DNA of 64,000 nucleotides from Gemmatimonadota bacterium (lineage in GTDB: Bacteria > Gemmatimonadota > Gemmatimonadetes > Palauibacterales > Palauibacteraceae). The translations under genes were made by a program, and so were the position numbers. Shown piece after piece: positions 1 to 8,526 of this stretch; within the stretch, counting starts at the first letter, position 1, and every line of letters starts with the position of its first letter. The stretch lies in NCBI GenBank assembly GCA_029262175.1, contig JAJCZV010000036.1, positions 1 through 64,000 on the forward strand, in the 5' to 3' direction. The notes under the pieces are model-generated. The model had not been told where the DNA came from. It saw only the letters and a program-made list of their open reading frames with translations, and did not search any database.

Positions 1-222
1 CCCGAAATCGAACGAACTCGGATCGTCCTGGCCGGACAATCCCTCCATATCGTGAATGATGAGCACGCGGATGCCGTCGTCCGCCTGCGGTTGGTAGTCT
101 TCGATCGACCACGGCGTTGACGGCATGGCCGACTCCCCAGGGGCCGCCTCACACGCGGCCGCGACTGCAATGATCCCTACCAGGGCCAGGGTGCCCGCCG
201 GCCGCCTACTTGTTCGCCTCAT
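1..222 (-). CDS. M55-family D-aminopeptidase (DppA-like) lipoprotein, N-terminal part
   Basis: The gene runs off the left edge; 74 N-terminal codons are visible. The start is an ATG at 222 with GGAGGAG just upstream. The protein opens with an Arg-rich n-region, a short hydrophobic core and a lipobox-like VAAAC, so it is probably an exported lipoprotein. After a linker it reads IIHDMEGLSGQDDPSSF, which matches the first metal-binding strand (DMEG) of DppA, a zinc-dependent D-amino-acid peptidase acting on D-Ala-containing peptides. It lies 143 bp downstream of the CocE-type hydrolase gene on the same strand and could belong to that operon. Family membership rests on one motif because the body of the protein is missing. 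Confidence 0.7.
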   Translation of the reverse strand, partial: MRRTSRRPAGTLALVGIIAVAAACEAAPGESAMPSTPWSIEDYQPQADDGIRVLIIHDMEGLSGQDDPSSFDFG

Positions 223-365
223 CGCCGTCTCCTCCGCCAGTTGCGTACCGGTCGCCGACGTTCGGACGAACCGATCAGGGCATCGAATATCGTTCTAAGA
301 ACTGTTGATCCAACGCTACGTCGGCGACGAGGTCCCGGTCCCATTCGATGGGCGACCCATATCAC

Positions 366-2369
366 CTATGGTGCATCGTTCGAGACCAATGGCAGCAGGA
401 TGTGGGACGGGCGCGCCGCGTCGTGATAGATCGTGTTGTCTGCCGAGATCATGTGTGTGTGACGACCCAACGGTTCGCCGGTATTCGGATTCACGTCGAA
501 TCGCGGGTAGTTCGAACTCGAGATCTCGAGTCGAACGCGGTGTCCGGCCTGGAATACGTTTGCGGTTGGAAAGGGCGCAATCTCGAACTCGTAGGGTTGT
601 CCCGGCTCCATCATCTGTTGTTGCTCGCGCGAATCTCGGTACCTCGCGCGGATGATTCCGTCGGTGATGTTGAGGGCGAATCCGTCCGGGTAGTCGGCGC
701 TGGTCGGGTAGACGTCGATGAGCTTCACCGTGAAGTCCGTGTCGACTGCGGTGGAGGACGCCCACAATCGAACCGAGATCGGACCGATCACCCGCAAATC
801 TTGGCCTAGGGTCTCGGTCTCGAAGACGAGAACGTCCTCGCGATCCGCGGTGCCTCGCCCATCGACCTCCGAGCCGTAGAACCCGTTCTCGGAGCCTCCT
901 TGCAGCGACTTGAATGTACGCTCGCGCTGATCATAGGCGCCGCTTCTGAGGGCGCCGGAAAAAGAGCCGCCGATCGTGGGGACCGGGTGAGTCGGATCGA
1001 ACGTGTATGTGGCACTGCCGCCGTCCGCCGGCGGCGCGTCCGTCCGCAGAGACCCGTCGGGATGAAGATGGTAGGAGACGAACTCGGTGCCGGGGAGCGG
1101 CCAGGTGTCGGCATCGACCCACTCGCCCCCGTGATAGAGCCGCCCGTTCTCGTCGCGGTGCCCATCGCCTCCGCCCATGACGAAGAGACGCATCGCATCG
1201 CCGTCGTCCAGCGGTCTGTCGGCGGCGAACAATCCTGTGTGCTCGATGCCCTTTAGCTGACGATCGAACCACCGCAGGTGGAACTCGCGCGGAAAATCTG
1301 GTACCGCGGCGCGCTCGCCAAATTCGATGTCACCGGCGTACGAACGCGTGGTGCCACCGTGCGTCCAGGGACCCATGAGAAGCACCATCGGCGCGTCTTT
1401 GCGTTGGGCCAACTCCGCGAAATTCTGCATGGTCCCGACGGCGTACGTGTCGTACCAGCCGCCCACGTGAAGCATCGGGATATCGGCGGTTTGATCGTAG
1501 TACTCTTGCCAGTTTCTGCCGATGGCCGCGAAGTACTCGTCGTAGTCACCGTGGTTTTGCATCGTGAGATAATAATCTTCAAAATTCGGGGCGATCGAAA
1601 GCGGGTTGTCTCCCTTCTGAAACGGCCCGATCGGAAACCACTCCGACGGCGGCTCTTCGGCAAGCCGCAGACGGATCTCCGGGTCGGTGCTCGCAGCGGC
1701 AAGCTGAAGGTGGGCCCAACCAAGCTGTTGCCCCAATTCGAACGCCCCGTGGTTTCGGACCTTGTGTGTCCAGGCGTCGGACAGTCCACCCATGGTCGGC
1801 ACCAACGTGGCCAACCCTTCGGGGCGAAGCTTCGCAGCGTCAGCTTGGGTATGCGCTCCATACGAGGTGCCCCACATGCCGATGCGAGGCTCGACGTAGT
1901 CGAGCCCGCGGATCCACTCGATCGTGTCAAACCCATCGGGTGCGTCCAGTTCGTGATACTTCTGAAAGACGCCTTCGGAGGCGTAAAGTCCGCGCGTGTC
2001 CTGCAGCACGACCACGTACCCGTGGGTCACGAACCATTTGGCCTGTTCCACCAATCCCGCAGAAATCTTGTTGTAGGGGGTGCGGTGTAGCAGGACGGGG
2101 AATGGTTCGTCCACTAGATCGAACCTATGGGCGGGCCGATAGACGTCCGTCGCGAGACGGATGCCATCTCGCATCGGGATCATATGGTTGACCTCGACGC
2201 GGATCGCCTCGTACGGACCCTGCCCCGCCGGTTCGGTGACGGACGCCGAGCGTGCAGATGCGCTCACGTCCTCGTCGCCCGGCACCGTACACCCGACCCA
2301 TCCGACGGCGACCGCGGCCACCAGGATCATCGCGAAGCGTGACGCTGGGCGATCAACGCTGTGTTTCAT
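366..2369 (-). CDS. CocE/NonD-family alpha/beta hydrolase (Xaa-Pro dipeptidyl-peptidase S15-like) lipoprotein
   Basis: A 667-residue protein with a signal peptide and lipobox (VGWVGC, Cys27). The catalytic domain has the expected N-terminal MIPMRDGIRLATDVYRP signature. The nucleophile elbow is GTSYGA (Ser169), and GPWTHGG supplies the likely catalytic His. A C-terminal jelly-roll domain contains the family segment VDTDFTVKLIDVYP. Members hydrolyse esters or amides (cocaine, glutaryl-7-ACA, X-Pro peptides); the substrate here is unknown. The start codon overlaps the stop of the MmgE/PrpD gene as ATGA (2366-2369), so the two are translationally coupled and downstream of the TTT transporter. The lipid anchor implies action in the periplasm or at the membrane surface. 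Confidence 0.9.
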   Translation of the reverse strand: MKHSVDRPASRFAMILVAAVAVGWVGCTVPGDEDVSASARSASVTEPAGQGPYEAIRVEVNHMIPMRDGIRLATDVYRPAHRFDLVDEPFPVLLHRTPYNKISAGLVEQAKWFVTHGYVVVLQDTRGLYASEGVFQKYHELDAPDGFDTIEWIRGLDYVEPRIGMWGTSYGAHTQADAAKLRPEGLATLVPTMGGLSDAWTHKVRNHGAFELGQQLGWAHLQLAAASTDPEIRLRLAEEPPSEWFPIGPFQKGDNPLSIAPNFEDYYLTMQNHGDYDEYFAAIGRNWQEYYDQTADIPMLHVGGWYDTYAVGTMQNFAELAQRKDAPMVLLMGPWTHGGTTRSYAGDIEFGERAAVPDFPREFHLRWFDRQLKGIEHTGLFAADRPLDDGDAMRLFVMGGGDGHRDENGRLYHGGEWVDADTWPLPGTEFVSYHLHPDGSLRTDAPPADGGSATYTFDPTHPVPTIGGSFSGALRSGAYDQRERTFKSLQGGSENGFYGSEVDGRGTADREDVLVFETETLGQDLRVIGPISVRLWASSTAVDTDFTVKLIDVYPTSADYPDGFALNITDGIIRARYRDSREQQQMMEPGQPYEFEIAPFPTANVFQAGHRVRLEISSSNYPRFDVNPNTGEPLGRHTHMISADNTIYHDAARPSHILLPLVSNDAP

Positions 2370-3763
2370 GACGTCGCTCCGGATCCGCCGAGCGTGGCAA
2401 CGAGGTCTTCGATGTGCGGAAGCGAATCGACCCGGGCAACTCGATCGAGCGCCGTGTCGACCTCTCCCTCATCCATCACGAGCCGTGCGCACTCGCGGAA
2501 CTTCCCATGCAATTCGTCGACCGTAAGCGGTCGCTCAGGCCCCCCTCTATACGTATCTGCACTCGTCGTGAGCTGGCGTCCATCCTTCAACGTCACGTCG
2601 ATGGCGCTCTGCATGCGTTCGTATCCGCGGTCATCGATCTCTTGATCAAATTGGACGGACACTCGTGACATCATCGCACGGACGTCTTCGGAACGCACGA
2701 ACTCATCGTTGAACTCATGGATCCCGGCCCGCCGCCGTAAGATGATGCTCGAGAGTACGAACGGAATAGAAAACTTCGCTTCCAGTTCGTTGGTAGGCTG
2801 CAGATATCGAAGCGGCTTCAGGATGTTGTGCCCCGCCCGGAATGTCACCCGCTCGATTTGATCGGGCTGCAGATCGTGTTCGGTCACGAGCCCCAGCATC
2901 GCGTCGATGCTCGGATGTCCCAGACTTCCAGAGGGATAGGGCTTCACCGAAACGCCGGGATCGACGAGCGAGTACGGGCTTCCGAGTGCCCCCACCAGTC
3001 GGTCTGGATCGAAGCCGCCACCGAACACCCGAAAGAACCCCCACGGAGCTTCGAGCGCGTCGTGGCCCGATGTGAACCCGCGCGCGGCCAGATCCACGGC
3101 GATGATGCCGTTCTCGGCCGCACGACCCGCGTGGAGCGGCTTGGTCATGGTGCCAAACCCGAGACGGATTCCGGACGCGAGGCTGGCGGCGATGCCAAGC
3201 GCCATCGCCAGCTCATCCGCGTCGAGACCGACGAGCTTCGCGGCACACACGGCCGCGCCCAGGGTGCCCACGGTCGCCGTTGAATGGAAGCCTTCCATGT
3301 AGTGCCTAGGGTCGATGGCTTCGGAGATCTTGCACTCGACCTCAAAGCCGGTCAGGAACGCTTCCAGAAAACGATCGCCTGACGCCCCTTCTCTTTCGGC
3401 GACGGCGAGACCGGCAGATAGCGGCGTGACCGTCGGGTGCGTAAGCAGTCCGAAGATGCGATCCGGCGCGTTCGACAATTGAGTGTCGTCGAAGTCGAGC
3501 GCGTGCCCTGCCGTCCCGTTTGCGCGCGCCGCAAGCGGCGTCGGCGCCCGAAGCCCGTGGCGCCCCAAGATCGTCGCTTCGTCGACGCCGCCCTGCGCCA
3601 CGATTTGGTCTGTAATGATCTGAGCACATCGTTCGGTCGAACCGGCGAGGATGACTCCGATTCCGTCCGTGACACACCGGCGGCCCTCGACGATCGCCGT
3701 CTCCGGGAAATCCGACAGCGTCGTATCGAGGGTCCACTCGACGACCGCCTTGGTTGCGCTCAC
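2366..3763 (-). CDS. MmgE/PrpD family protein (2-methylcitrate dehydratase-like)
   Basis: 465 residues, the normal length for MmgE/PrpD. Typical family segments are present: GHALDFDDTQLS near residue 88, then HPTVTPLSAGLAVAE, GFHSTATVGTLGAA, and GTMTKPLHAGRAAENG. PrpD dehydrates 2-methylcitrate, but distant relatives include cis-aconitate decarboxylase and iminodisuccinate epimerase. No prpB or prpC is visible, so a methylcitrate role is not supported. It starts with GTG in a GTGA overlap with tctA and overlaps the hydrolase gene downstream. The coupling suggests it processes the substrate imported by the TTT transporter. Confidence 0.9.
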   Translation of the reverse strand: MSATKAVVEWTLDTTLSDFPETAIVEGRRCVTDGIGVILAGSTERCAQIITDQIVAQGGVDEATILGRHGLRAPTPLAARANGTAGHALDFDDTQLSNAPDRIFGLLTHPTVTPLSAGLAVAEREGASGDRFLEAFLTGFEVECKISEAIDPRHYMEGFHSTATVGTLGAAVCAAKLVGLDADELAMALGIAASLASGIRLGFGTMTKPLHAGRAAENGIIAVDLAARGFTSGHDALEAPWGFFRVFGGGFDPDRLVGALGSPYSLVDPGVSVKPYPSGSLGHPSIDAMLGLVTEHDLQPDQIERVTFRAGHNILKPLRYLQPTNELEAKFSIPFVLSSIILRRRAGIHEFNDEFVRSEDVRAMMSRVSVQFDQEIDDRGYERMQSAIDVTLKDGRQLTTSADTYRGGPERPLTVDELHGKFRECARLVMDEGEVDTALDRVARVDSLPHIEDLVATLGGSGATS

Positions 3764-5244
3764 CTACTCTCCTTTCGAAACAAAGAAACTCGACGACGGA
3801 TCACCGGCGCCAAGAAGCTGGCCAATGCCAGGACCAGCAAGACCGCACTGATCGGACTCTCGAGAAACGTCGTGTGGGAACCCGATGACAGCGTCAACGC
3901 CCGACGATAGTTGGTCTCGATCATCGGGCCGAGGATGAGACCCAGGACGGTCGGAACGAGGGGGTAGCCACGCCGAAGCATAGCGAAGCCGACGATTCCG
4001 AAGAAGAGCGCGACCCAGGCATCGAACGGATTTCCCCGGATGGCATAAGTCCCGACTAAGGAAATGCCGACGACCAGAGGCATCAAGATGGACCGTCTCA
4101 AGCGCACGACCCGCGTCCACAAAGGAATCCCCAGCAGCCCGACGATGAGCATCGCGATCACGGCGACGAAGAAACCGGCGTACATGGCGTGTACCAGCGT
4201 CGACTGCTCGCTCAACAAGAGAGGGCCGGGGTTGATGCCTTGGACCATCAGACCGCCAAGCAAGACGGCGGCGCTCGCCGATCCCGGGATCCCCAAGGCG
4301 AGCAGCGGGATCATCGAGGCACCGACACACGCGTTGTTTGCGGCTTCCGGTGCCGCGATCCCTCGTGCGTCTCCCGTCCCAAACGCCTCCGGGGTCTTGG
4401 AGACTCGGCGCTCTTCATTCCACGCCACGATCGATGCGATCGTCGCGCCGGCCCCGGGAATGGCTCCGATCACGCTGCCGATGGCAGAGCCGCGCAGCAC
4501 CGCGGGCCAGAGCCGCAGGAGCTCGCCGGGCCGCGGAAGTTTGCCTTCGATCCCACCGGGGGCCCGCTCCACATTCTTCCCGGCGACCGCCTCGAACGCC
4601 TCGGCGATCGCGAAGAAGCCGATCAACAGTGGGACCAGACCGAGCCCGTCCATCAAGCGGGGAACGCCGAAGGTAAGACGCGGAGACCCCGTGAGTACGT
4701 CGAGGCCCACGACAAAGAAAAGCAGACCCAGCACCGCGCTTACGACTCCCTTGATCGGATCCTTTCCGACCAGGTTCGCGACAATCGATAGACCAAATAC
4801 CCCCAGACCAAAGAACTCGGCGGGACCGAACGCGAGCGCCGCTCGAGAGAGTGGTCCAAGCGCGGCCATGAGGAGAAGGCCGCCGATCGCCCCTCCCGCC
4901 ACAGAAGCGAACAGCGAGATGCCCAAGGCCCGACCGGCCTCCCCGCGACGACTCATGGGGTAGCCATCGAACGTAGTCGCCAGGGCCGGCGAGCTACCCG
5001 GTACGCCGATCGCGATCGCAGTGATCGAGCCGCCGTATTGAGCTCCCATGTAGAGCGAGATCATCATCAACAGGGCTGGGATCGGATCGAGCCCGAACGT
5101 GATGGGCAAGACCAGGGCGAGTCCCACGGTCGAACTCAACCCCGGCATCGCGCCCGCAAACACGCCGAGGGCGCTGCCCGCGAGAACGACCAGAAGATTG
5201 AGAGGCTCGAACGTCGTCGCGAATCCCGCGAACAGTTCTTTCAC
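3760..5244 (-). CDS. tctA: Tripartite tricarboxylate transporter, large permease subunit TctA
   Basis: 494 residues, highly hydrophobic, with around ten or more membrane segments. The family signature GALPGLSSTVGLALVLP-like stretch is present as GAMPGLSSTVGLALVLP near residue 32. The second repeat carries GAIPGAGATIASIVAWNEER, and AAPEAANNACVGASMIPLL follows. This is the large channel-forming subunit of a secondary, binding-protein-dependent importer for organic acids (citrate, tartrate, terephthalate and others). It starts with GTG, 15 bp after tctB and preceded by GGAGCG. Specificity cannot be read from the permease. Confidence 0.93.
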   Translation of the reverse strand: MKELFAGFATTFEPLNLLVVLAGSALGVFAGAMPGLSSTVGLALVLPITFGLDPIPALLMMISLYMGAQYGGSITAIAIGVPGSSPALATTFDGYPMSRRGEAGRALGISLFASVAGGAIGGLLLMAALGPLSRAALAFGPAEFFGLGVFGLSIVANLVGKDPIKGVVSAVLGLLFFVVGLDVLTGSPRLTFGVPRLMDGLGLVPLLIGFFAIAEAFEAVAGKNVERAPGGIEGKLPRPGELLRLWPAVLRGSAIGSVIGAIPGAGATIASIVAWNEERRVSKTPEAFGTGDARGIAAPEAANNACVGASMIPLLALGIPGSASAAVLLGGLMVQGINPGPLLLSEQSTLVHAMYAGFFVAVIAMLIVGLLGIPLWTRVVRLRRSILMPLVVGISLVGTYAIRGNPFDAWVALFFGIVGFAMLRRGYPLVPTVLGLILGPMIETNYRRALTLSSGSHTTFLESPISAVLLVLALASFLAPVIRRRVSLFRKESR

Positions 5245-5259
5245 GGTCGCGGACGCTCC

Positions 5260-5718
5260 TTACCCAAAGCGAGTGGGGAGGGCGACCCCCAACCATCGGA
5301 CAAACACGACGTAGATGAACAGTGTGAAACCGATCGGTGCGACGGCCAGCGCCAGCTTCGATCGCTCGCCGGAAAGCAGCATCAGAAGTGCCGTCAACAC
5401 GGGGAGCAGTATGAGAACATCCAAAGGACCCGAGAGGGTCAGGAAGACGGCGATGGCGGCGATCGCACCGCCGAGACGCCGAAGACCCAGCGGCTCCTTC
5501 TCATTTGCTTCCGCGGGTCGCGTGGTCGCTCGCGCGAGCAGAACAAGCGCACAGCCGACGAGCAGACCGGCGAGAAGCCTTGGAAAAAACGCAGGGCTGG
5601 GCGCATCAGGCACGACGGACCCCGGATACGACATCGAATTCCATCCGACCCCGATCGCGATCGCGGCCAAGATGACGGGCTCCGCGAGGGCCGCGGCGCT
5701 GCGAGGCCTAACGTTCAA
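5260..5718 (-). CDS. tctB: Tripartite tricarboxylate transporter, small permease subunit TctB
   Basis: 152 residues with four predicted membrane helices. The organisation is that of TctB: a first helix, the loop with DAPSPAFFPRLLAGLLVGC, a charged loop, then a closely spaced pair of helices. The usual GPxxFP-type motif appears as SPAFFPRL. It probably starts at TTG (5716-5718) in a TTGA overlap with the stop of tctC. It assembles with TctA in the inner membrane. Confidence 0.88.
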   Translation of the reverse strand: MNVRPRSAAALAEPVILAAIAIGVGWNSMSYPGSVVPDAPSPAFFPRLLAGLLVGCALVLLARATTRPAEANEKEPLGLRRLGGAIAAIAVFLTLSGPLDVLILLPVLTALLMLLSGERSKLALAVAPIGFTLFIYVVFVRWLGVALPTRFG

Positions 5719-6734
5719 TCATCGATGAGATCTAGTCGCGCGAGAAGCGCTCGACTTGCCTCGACCTCGGCGCTCAGCCAGGCGCCAAACTCGCGCGAGC
5801 TCCCCATGACGGCGTACTCCATCGCGGCTTCTTCCATGTACGCCTTGAACTCCGGGTCCTGCAGAAGACGCTCTAGCCGCGATCGAATATCGGCCTGCAA
5901 GGGCTCCGATAGACCGGGCGGAGCCACGACGCCGCGCCAATGGACGGGAGCGGCGTCGAACCCCTGTTGGGCATACGTCGGCGTGTTTCCGAGCGCGGCG
6001 ACAGGCAACGCCACACCTAGTACGCGCATGGAACCCGCCCGCAAATGTTCACGCACGATGTTGTAGTTCGTATGGACGGCGTCGGTGTGCCCCCCCAACG
6101 CGGCGATGACCGCATCGCCGGAACCCTCGTACGCGATCCAGCGTACGTCCGGGTCCCCCGCTTCCGCGCGCAGCCGGGCAAAGCCCAAAAAGTGCGCCGA
6201 TGCCGCGCCAAACCCGGAGATCGAGACCTCGCCCGGTCGGGCGCGCGCGGCCCCGAAGAAATCCCCCAAGGTGCGGAAAGGACTGTCTTCCTTCACCGCA
6301 ATGAGAAACGGATCGAGCTGAATTCGAAGGATCGGAGTAAAATCTTCGGGAGAAAACGGGATCCGACCGCTGGCCATGTTCACCGTACCGCTCGCCGTAA
6401 ATACGGCCAATACGTGTGGATCGCCTGCTCGACCCTTGAGGTACTGCATGGCCGACGCTCCGGCCCCTCCCTGCCGCGTGGATACCGTTACTCGGTGATC
6501 GTCGAAGTACCTCGGGGCGACCTCGGCGAGCGCGCGGGCCAAGAGGTCCGAGGGGCCGCCTGGTGTGGCCCAAGAGACGATCTCGATGGCTCGTGCGGGG
6601 TAGGCCTCGCCGCCGTCGTCGTCGGATCCGGAGCCGGGGCCGCAGCCCCCAGCGGCAAGCGCGACGATCACGAGGGCCATCTCGAACAGCACTGGGCGAA
6701 GGCCACTCGAAACGCTGATCACGGGGTTGGTCAT
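5715..6734 (-). CDS. tctC: TTT transporter substrate-binding protein TctC (Bug family), lipoprotein
   Basis: The chosen start is the ATG at 6734, which puts a signal peptide at the N-terminus with lipobox LAAGGC. An upstream in-frame GTG at 6779 would only add 15 Arg-rich residues. The mature part has the Bug-family opening YPARAIEIVSWATPGGPSD and later GEVSISGFGAASAHFLG. It would capture the substrate in the periplasm and deliver it to TctAB. The lipid anchor is a variation on the usual soluble binding protein. The gene is divergent from the MBL-fold gene at 6809, so the 74-bp space probably holds promoters for both. Confidence 0.9.
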   Translation of the reverse strand: MTNPVISVSSGLRPVLFEMALVIVALAAGGCGPGSGSDDDGGEAYPARAIEIVSWATPGGPSDLLARALAEVAPRYFDDHRVTVSTRQGGAGASAMQYLKGRAGDPHVLAVFTASGTVNMASGRIPFSPEDFTPILRIQLDPFLIAVKEDSPFRTLGDFFGAARARPGEVSISGFGAASAHFLGFARLRAEAGDPDVRWIAYEGSGDAVIAALGGHTDAVHTNYNIVREHLRAGSMRVLGVALPVAALGNTPTYAQQGFDAAPVHWRGVVAPPGLSEPLQADIRSRLERLLQDPEFKAYMEEAAMEYAVMGSSREFGAWLSAEVEASRALLARLDLIDD

Positions 6735-6808
6735 GGGCCGGAAACTGTCTCTGGGCGCCCGCACGCGGAAGGGCTCCACTGGTGAGGAGCCGTAGGGCGC
6801 GCCACTCT

Positions 6809-7630
6809 ATGCGGATGAAATCTCGACAACGCACGATTGCACCGGGGATCCATTTGATCCAGGAGTGCGGACGGCACCGCGGCGGGATCGCCGATGCCGT
6901 CCTGGCCCGGGGGGTCGATTGGTATCGAGAGGGCACAGAACTGCACGTGCCGCAGAACGCGTATTTGTTAGCCGGTGACCAGAAGACGCTTCTGTTCGAC
7001 ACGCTGTCTCCCGCCGCGTCGAAAACGGTCCTCGCGGGTCTCGAAGACGCTCTCGACGGGCGATCACTCGACTATCTCTTGATCTCGCACCCCGACGTCC
7101 CGCACGCGGGCAACACGGCGCAGATTCTTCGCCGCTATCCGGGGTGTCAGCTCCTCGCGCCCCGCGCCGGTGAGACCCATGCGCTCTACCACCTGGGTGA
7201 GGCCGAGAGAGTCGGGCCCGACGATGAGCTAGATCTGGGAGGCCTACGACTCCGCTTCCCGGAAGCCACGTTCTTGGACGCGGCCGTGCATACGTGGATG
7301 ACGGAGGAGACCTCTCGAACGCTGTTCACCGTCGATTGGCTGGGGTTCCCTCATCTAGGCGACGAGTGTCTCAAGTGCGTGGATGAGCTGGACGTCGAGA
7401 TCGGGGTCAGCCGGTTGGAGGAATTCCATAGCCGCGTGATGTTCTGGTTTCAGTATGTCGATCCCCAAAAAGTGCAGGCCGCGACCGATGCCTTGGCCGT
7501 CGAGTTCGAAGGCTATGGAATCGCCCCGGCCCACGGTCTGCCGATCCGTCAAGACTCTGCGCGCTACTTCGCGCTCATGAACGAAGTGGTGCAGCGCGTT
7601 GCGGACGCCGGACGTGGGGGTGTGCTGTGA
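6809..7630 (+). CDS. MBL-fold metallo-hydrolase-like protein, variant HxDxPH motif (paralogue 1)
   Basis: 273 residues from the ATG at 6809; a GTG at 6782 would add nine residues. The fold is recognisable from N-terminal strand/turn patterns (NAYLLAGDQKTLLFDTLS), the metal loop SHPDVPHAGN (His94, Asp96, His99), a later bridging Asp in FTVDWLG and a final His in PAHGLP. This resembles the ODP/FprA branch (H-x-E-x-D-H) more than classical HxHxDH enzymes. The residue that should be the second-metal Asp is Pro98. No flavodoxin domain follows. The gene overlaps its paralogue by four bases (GTGA), so the pair is co-translated. Activity is unknown; an oxygen-, NO- or thioester-related role is only a guess from the fold. 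Confidence 0.8.
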   Translation: MRMKSRQRTIAPGIHLIQECGRHRGGIADAVLARGVDWYREGTELHVPQNAYLLAGDQKTLLFDTLSPAASKTVLAGLEDALDGRSLDYLLISHPDVPHAGNTAQILRRYPGCQLLAPRAGETHALYHLGEAERVGPDDELDLGGLRLRFPEATFLDAAVHTWMTEETSRTLFTVDWLGFPHLGDECLKCVDELDVEIGVSRLEEFHSRVMFWFQYVDPQKVQAATDALAVEFEGYGIAPAHGLPIRQDSARYFALMNEVVQRVADAGRGGVL

Positions 7631-8391
7631 GTGGCGTCGGCAAAGAGCCAACGGATCCGACGCTCGCGATCGAACTCGCCAGCGGGGTTCGGTGGGTGCA
7701 CGAGTGCTACCCGGAGCCGATCGGGCACGTCCACGTCTCGGTGTTCCTCGTCGAGACCGCGACGGGACACCTACTCATCGACTCTGGCTCCTTCTATCAC
7801 CGCGACAGCCTCGCTCGTCGTGTGGGGCAGCTGACGGGGGGGCGCGGGATCGAGGCGCTGATCCTATCGCACTCGGACTACCCGCATTCCGGCAACATTC
7901 CCAGCTTCCGCCGCGATTGGGGTGACTTCGAGATCGTGGCTTCCTGCGCCGACGCAGACATCCAGGGGTTGCCTTACGCGCGTCGCGTGCGGATCGGGGA
8001 GACCGCAGAGATCTCAGGGCGTCCGTTTACGTTTCTCGACCCCCCTCTGGCCGATCGATCGCACACGACCTGGGTTTTTGATGAAGCGTCTCGAGTCTTG
8101 TTCGTCGCGGACGGATTCGGGACGATTCATCCGCCCGACGCGTGCGCCTCCAGCTGGGGCGAGCTCGACCCCGATGGGCGGGCCCAAGGCGTGTTCGAGT
8201 TTCATGAGCAGACCCTTCCGTGGCTGCGATTCGCGGACCCCGCCCGCGTCATGAACGCTCTGCATGCGATTTTCGAGCGTCATGCGCCCGCCTGGGTCGC
8301 TCCGATCCACGGACCTCCGATCGAGGCCAACGACCTAGACGCCTACCTACTCGATCTCTCACGCGCGATCGAGCGGATCGCTGCTCGCTAG
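7627..8391 (+). CDS. MBL-fold metallo-hydrolase-like protein, variant HxDxPH motif (paralogue 2)
   Basis: 254 residues starting at GTG in a GTGA overlap with paralogue 1. It keeps the same layout: an N-terminal VSVFLVETATGHLLIDSG, the metal loop LSHSDYPHSGN, bridging Asp in FVADGFG and terminal His in PIHGPP. The shared replacement of the usual DH by PH, in two otherwise diverged proteins, argues that the motif is functional rather than decayed. The two may form a heterodimer; that is inference from the tandem arrangement. Confidence 0.8.
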   Translation: MSGVGKEPTDPTLAIELASGVRWVHECYPEPIGHVHVSVFLVETATGHLLIDSGSFYHRDSLARRVGQLTGGRGIEALILSHSDYPHSGNIPSFRRDWGDFEIVASCADADIQGLPYARRVRIGETAEISGRPFTFLDPPLADRSHTTWVFDEASRVLFVADGFGTIHPPDACASSWGELDPDGRAQGVFEFHEQTLPWLRFADPARVMNALHAIFERHAPAWVAPIHGPPIEANDLDAYLLDLSRAIERIAAR

Positions 8392-8526
8392 GGTCTGCCC
8401 TGCCCCTCCTTGAATCCCGGTACGCATCGACAACGCGCTGGCTTGAACGACGCGAGGCTTCCGAGCAGATTGTCGCGCGGTTCTTGGAGTTCCACTGCGT
8501 GACCACGATCGGATAGGAGACGAGCG

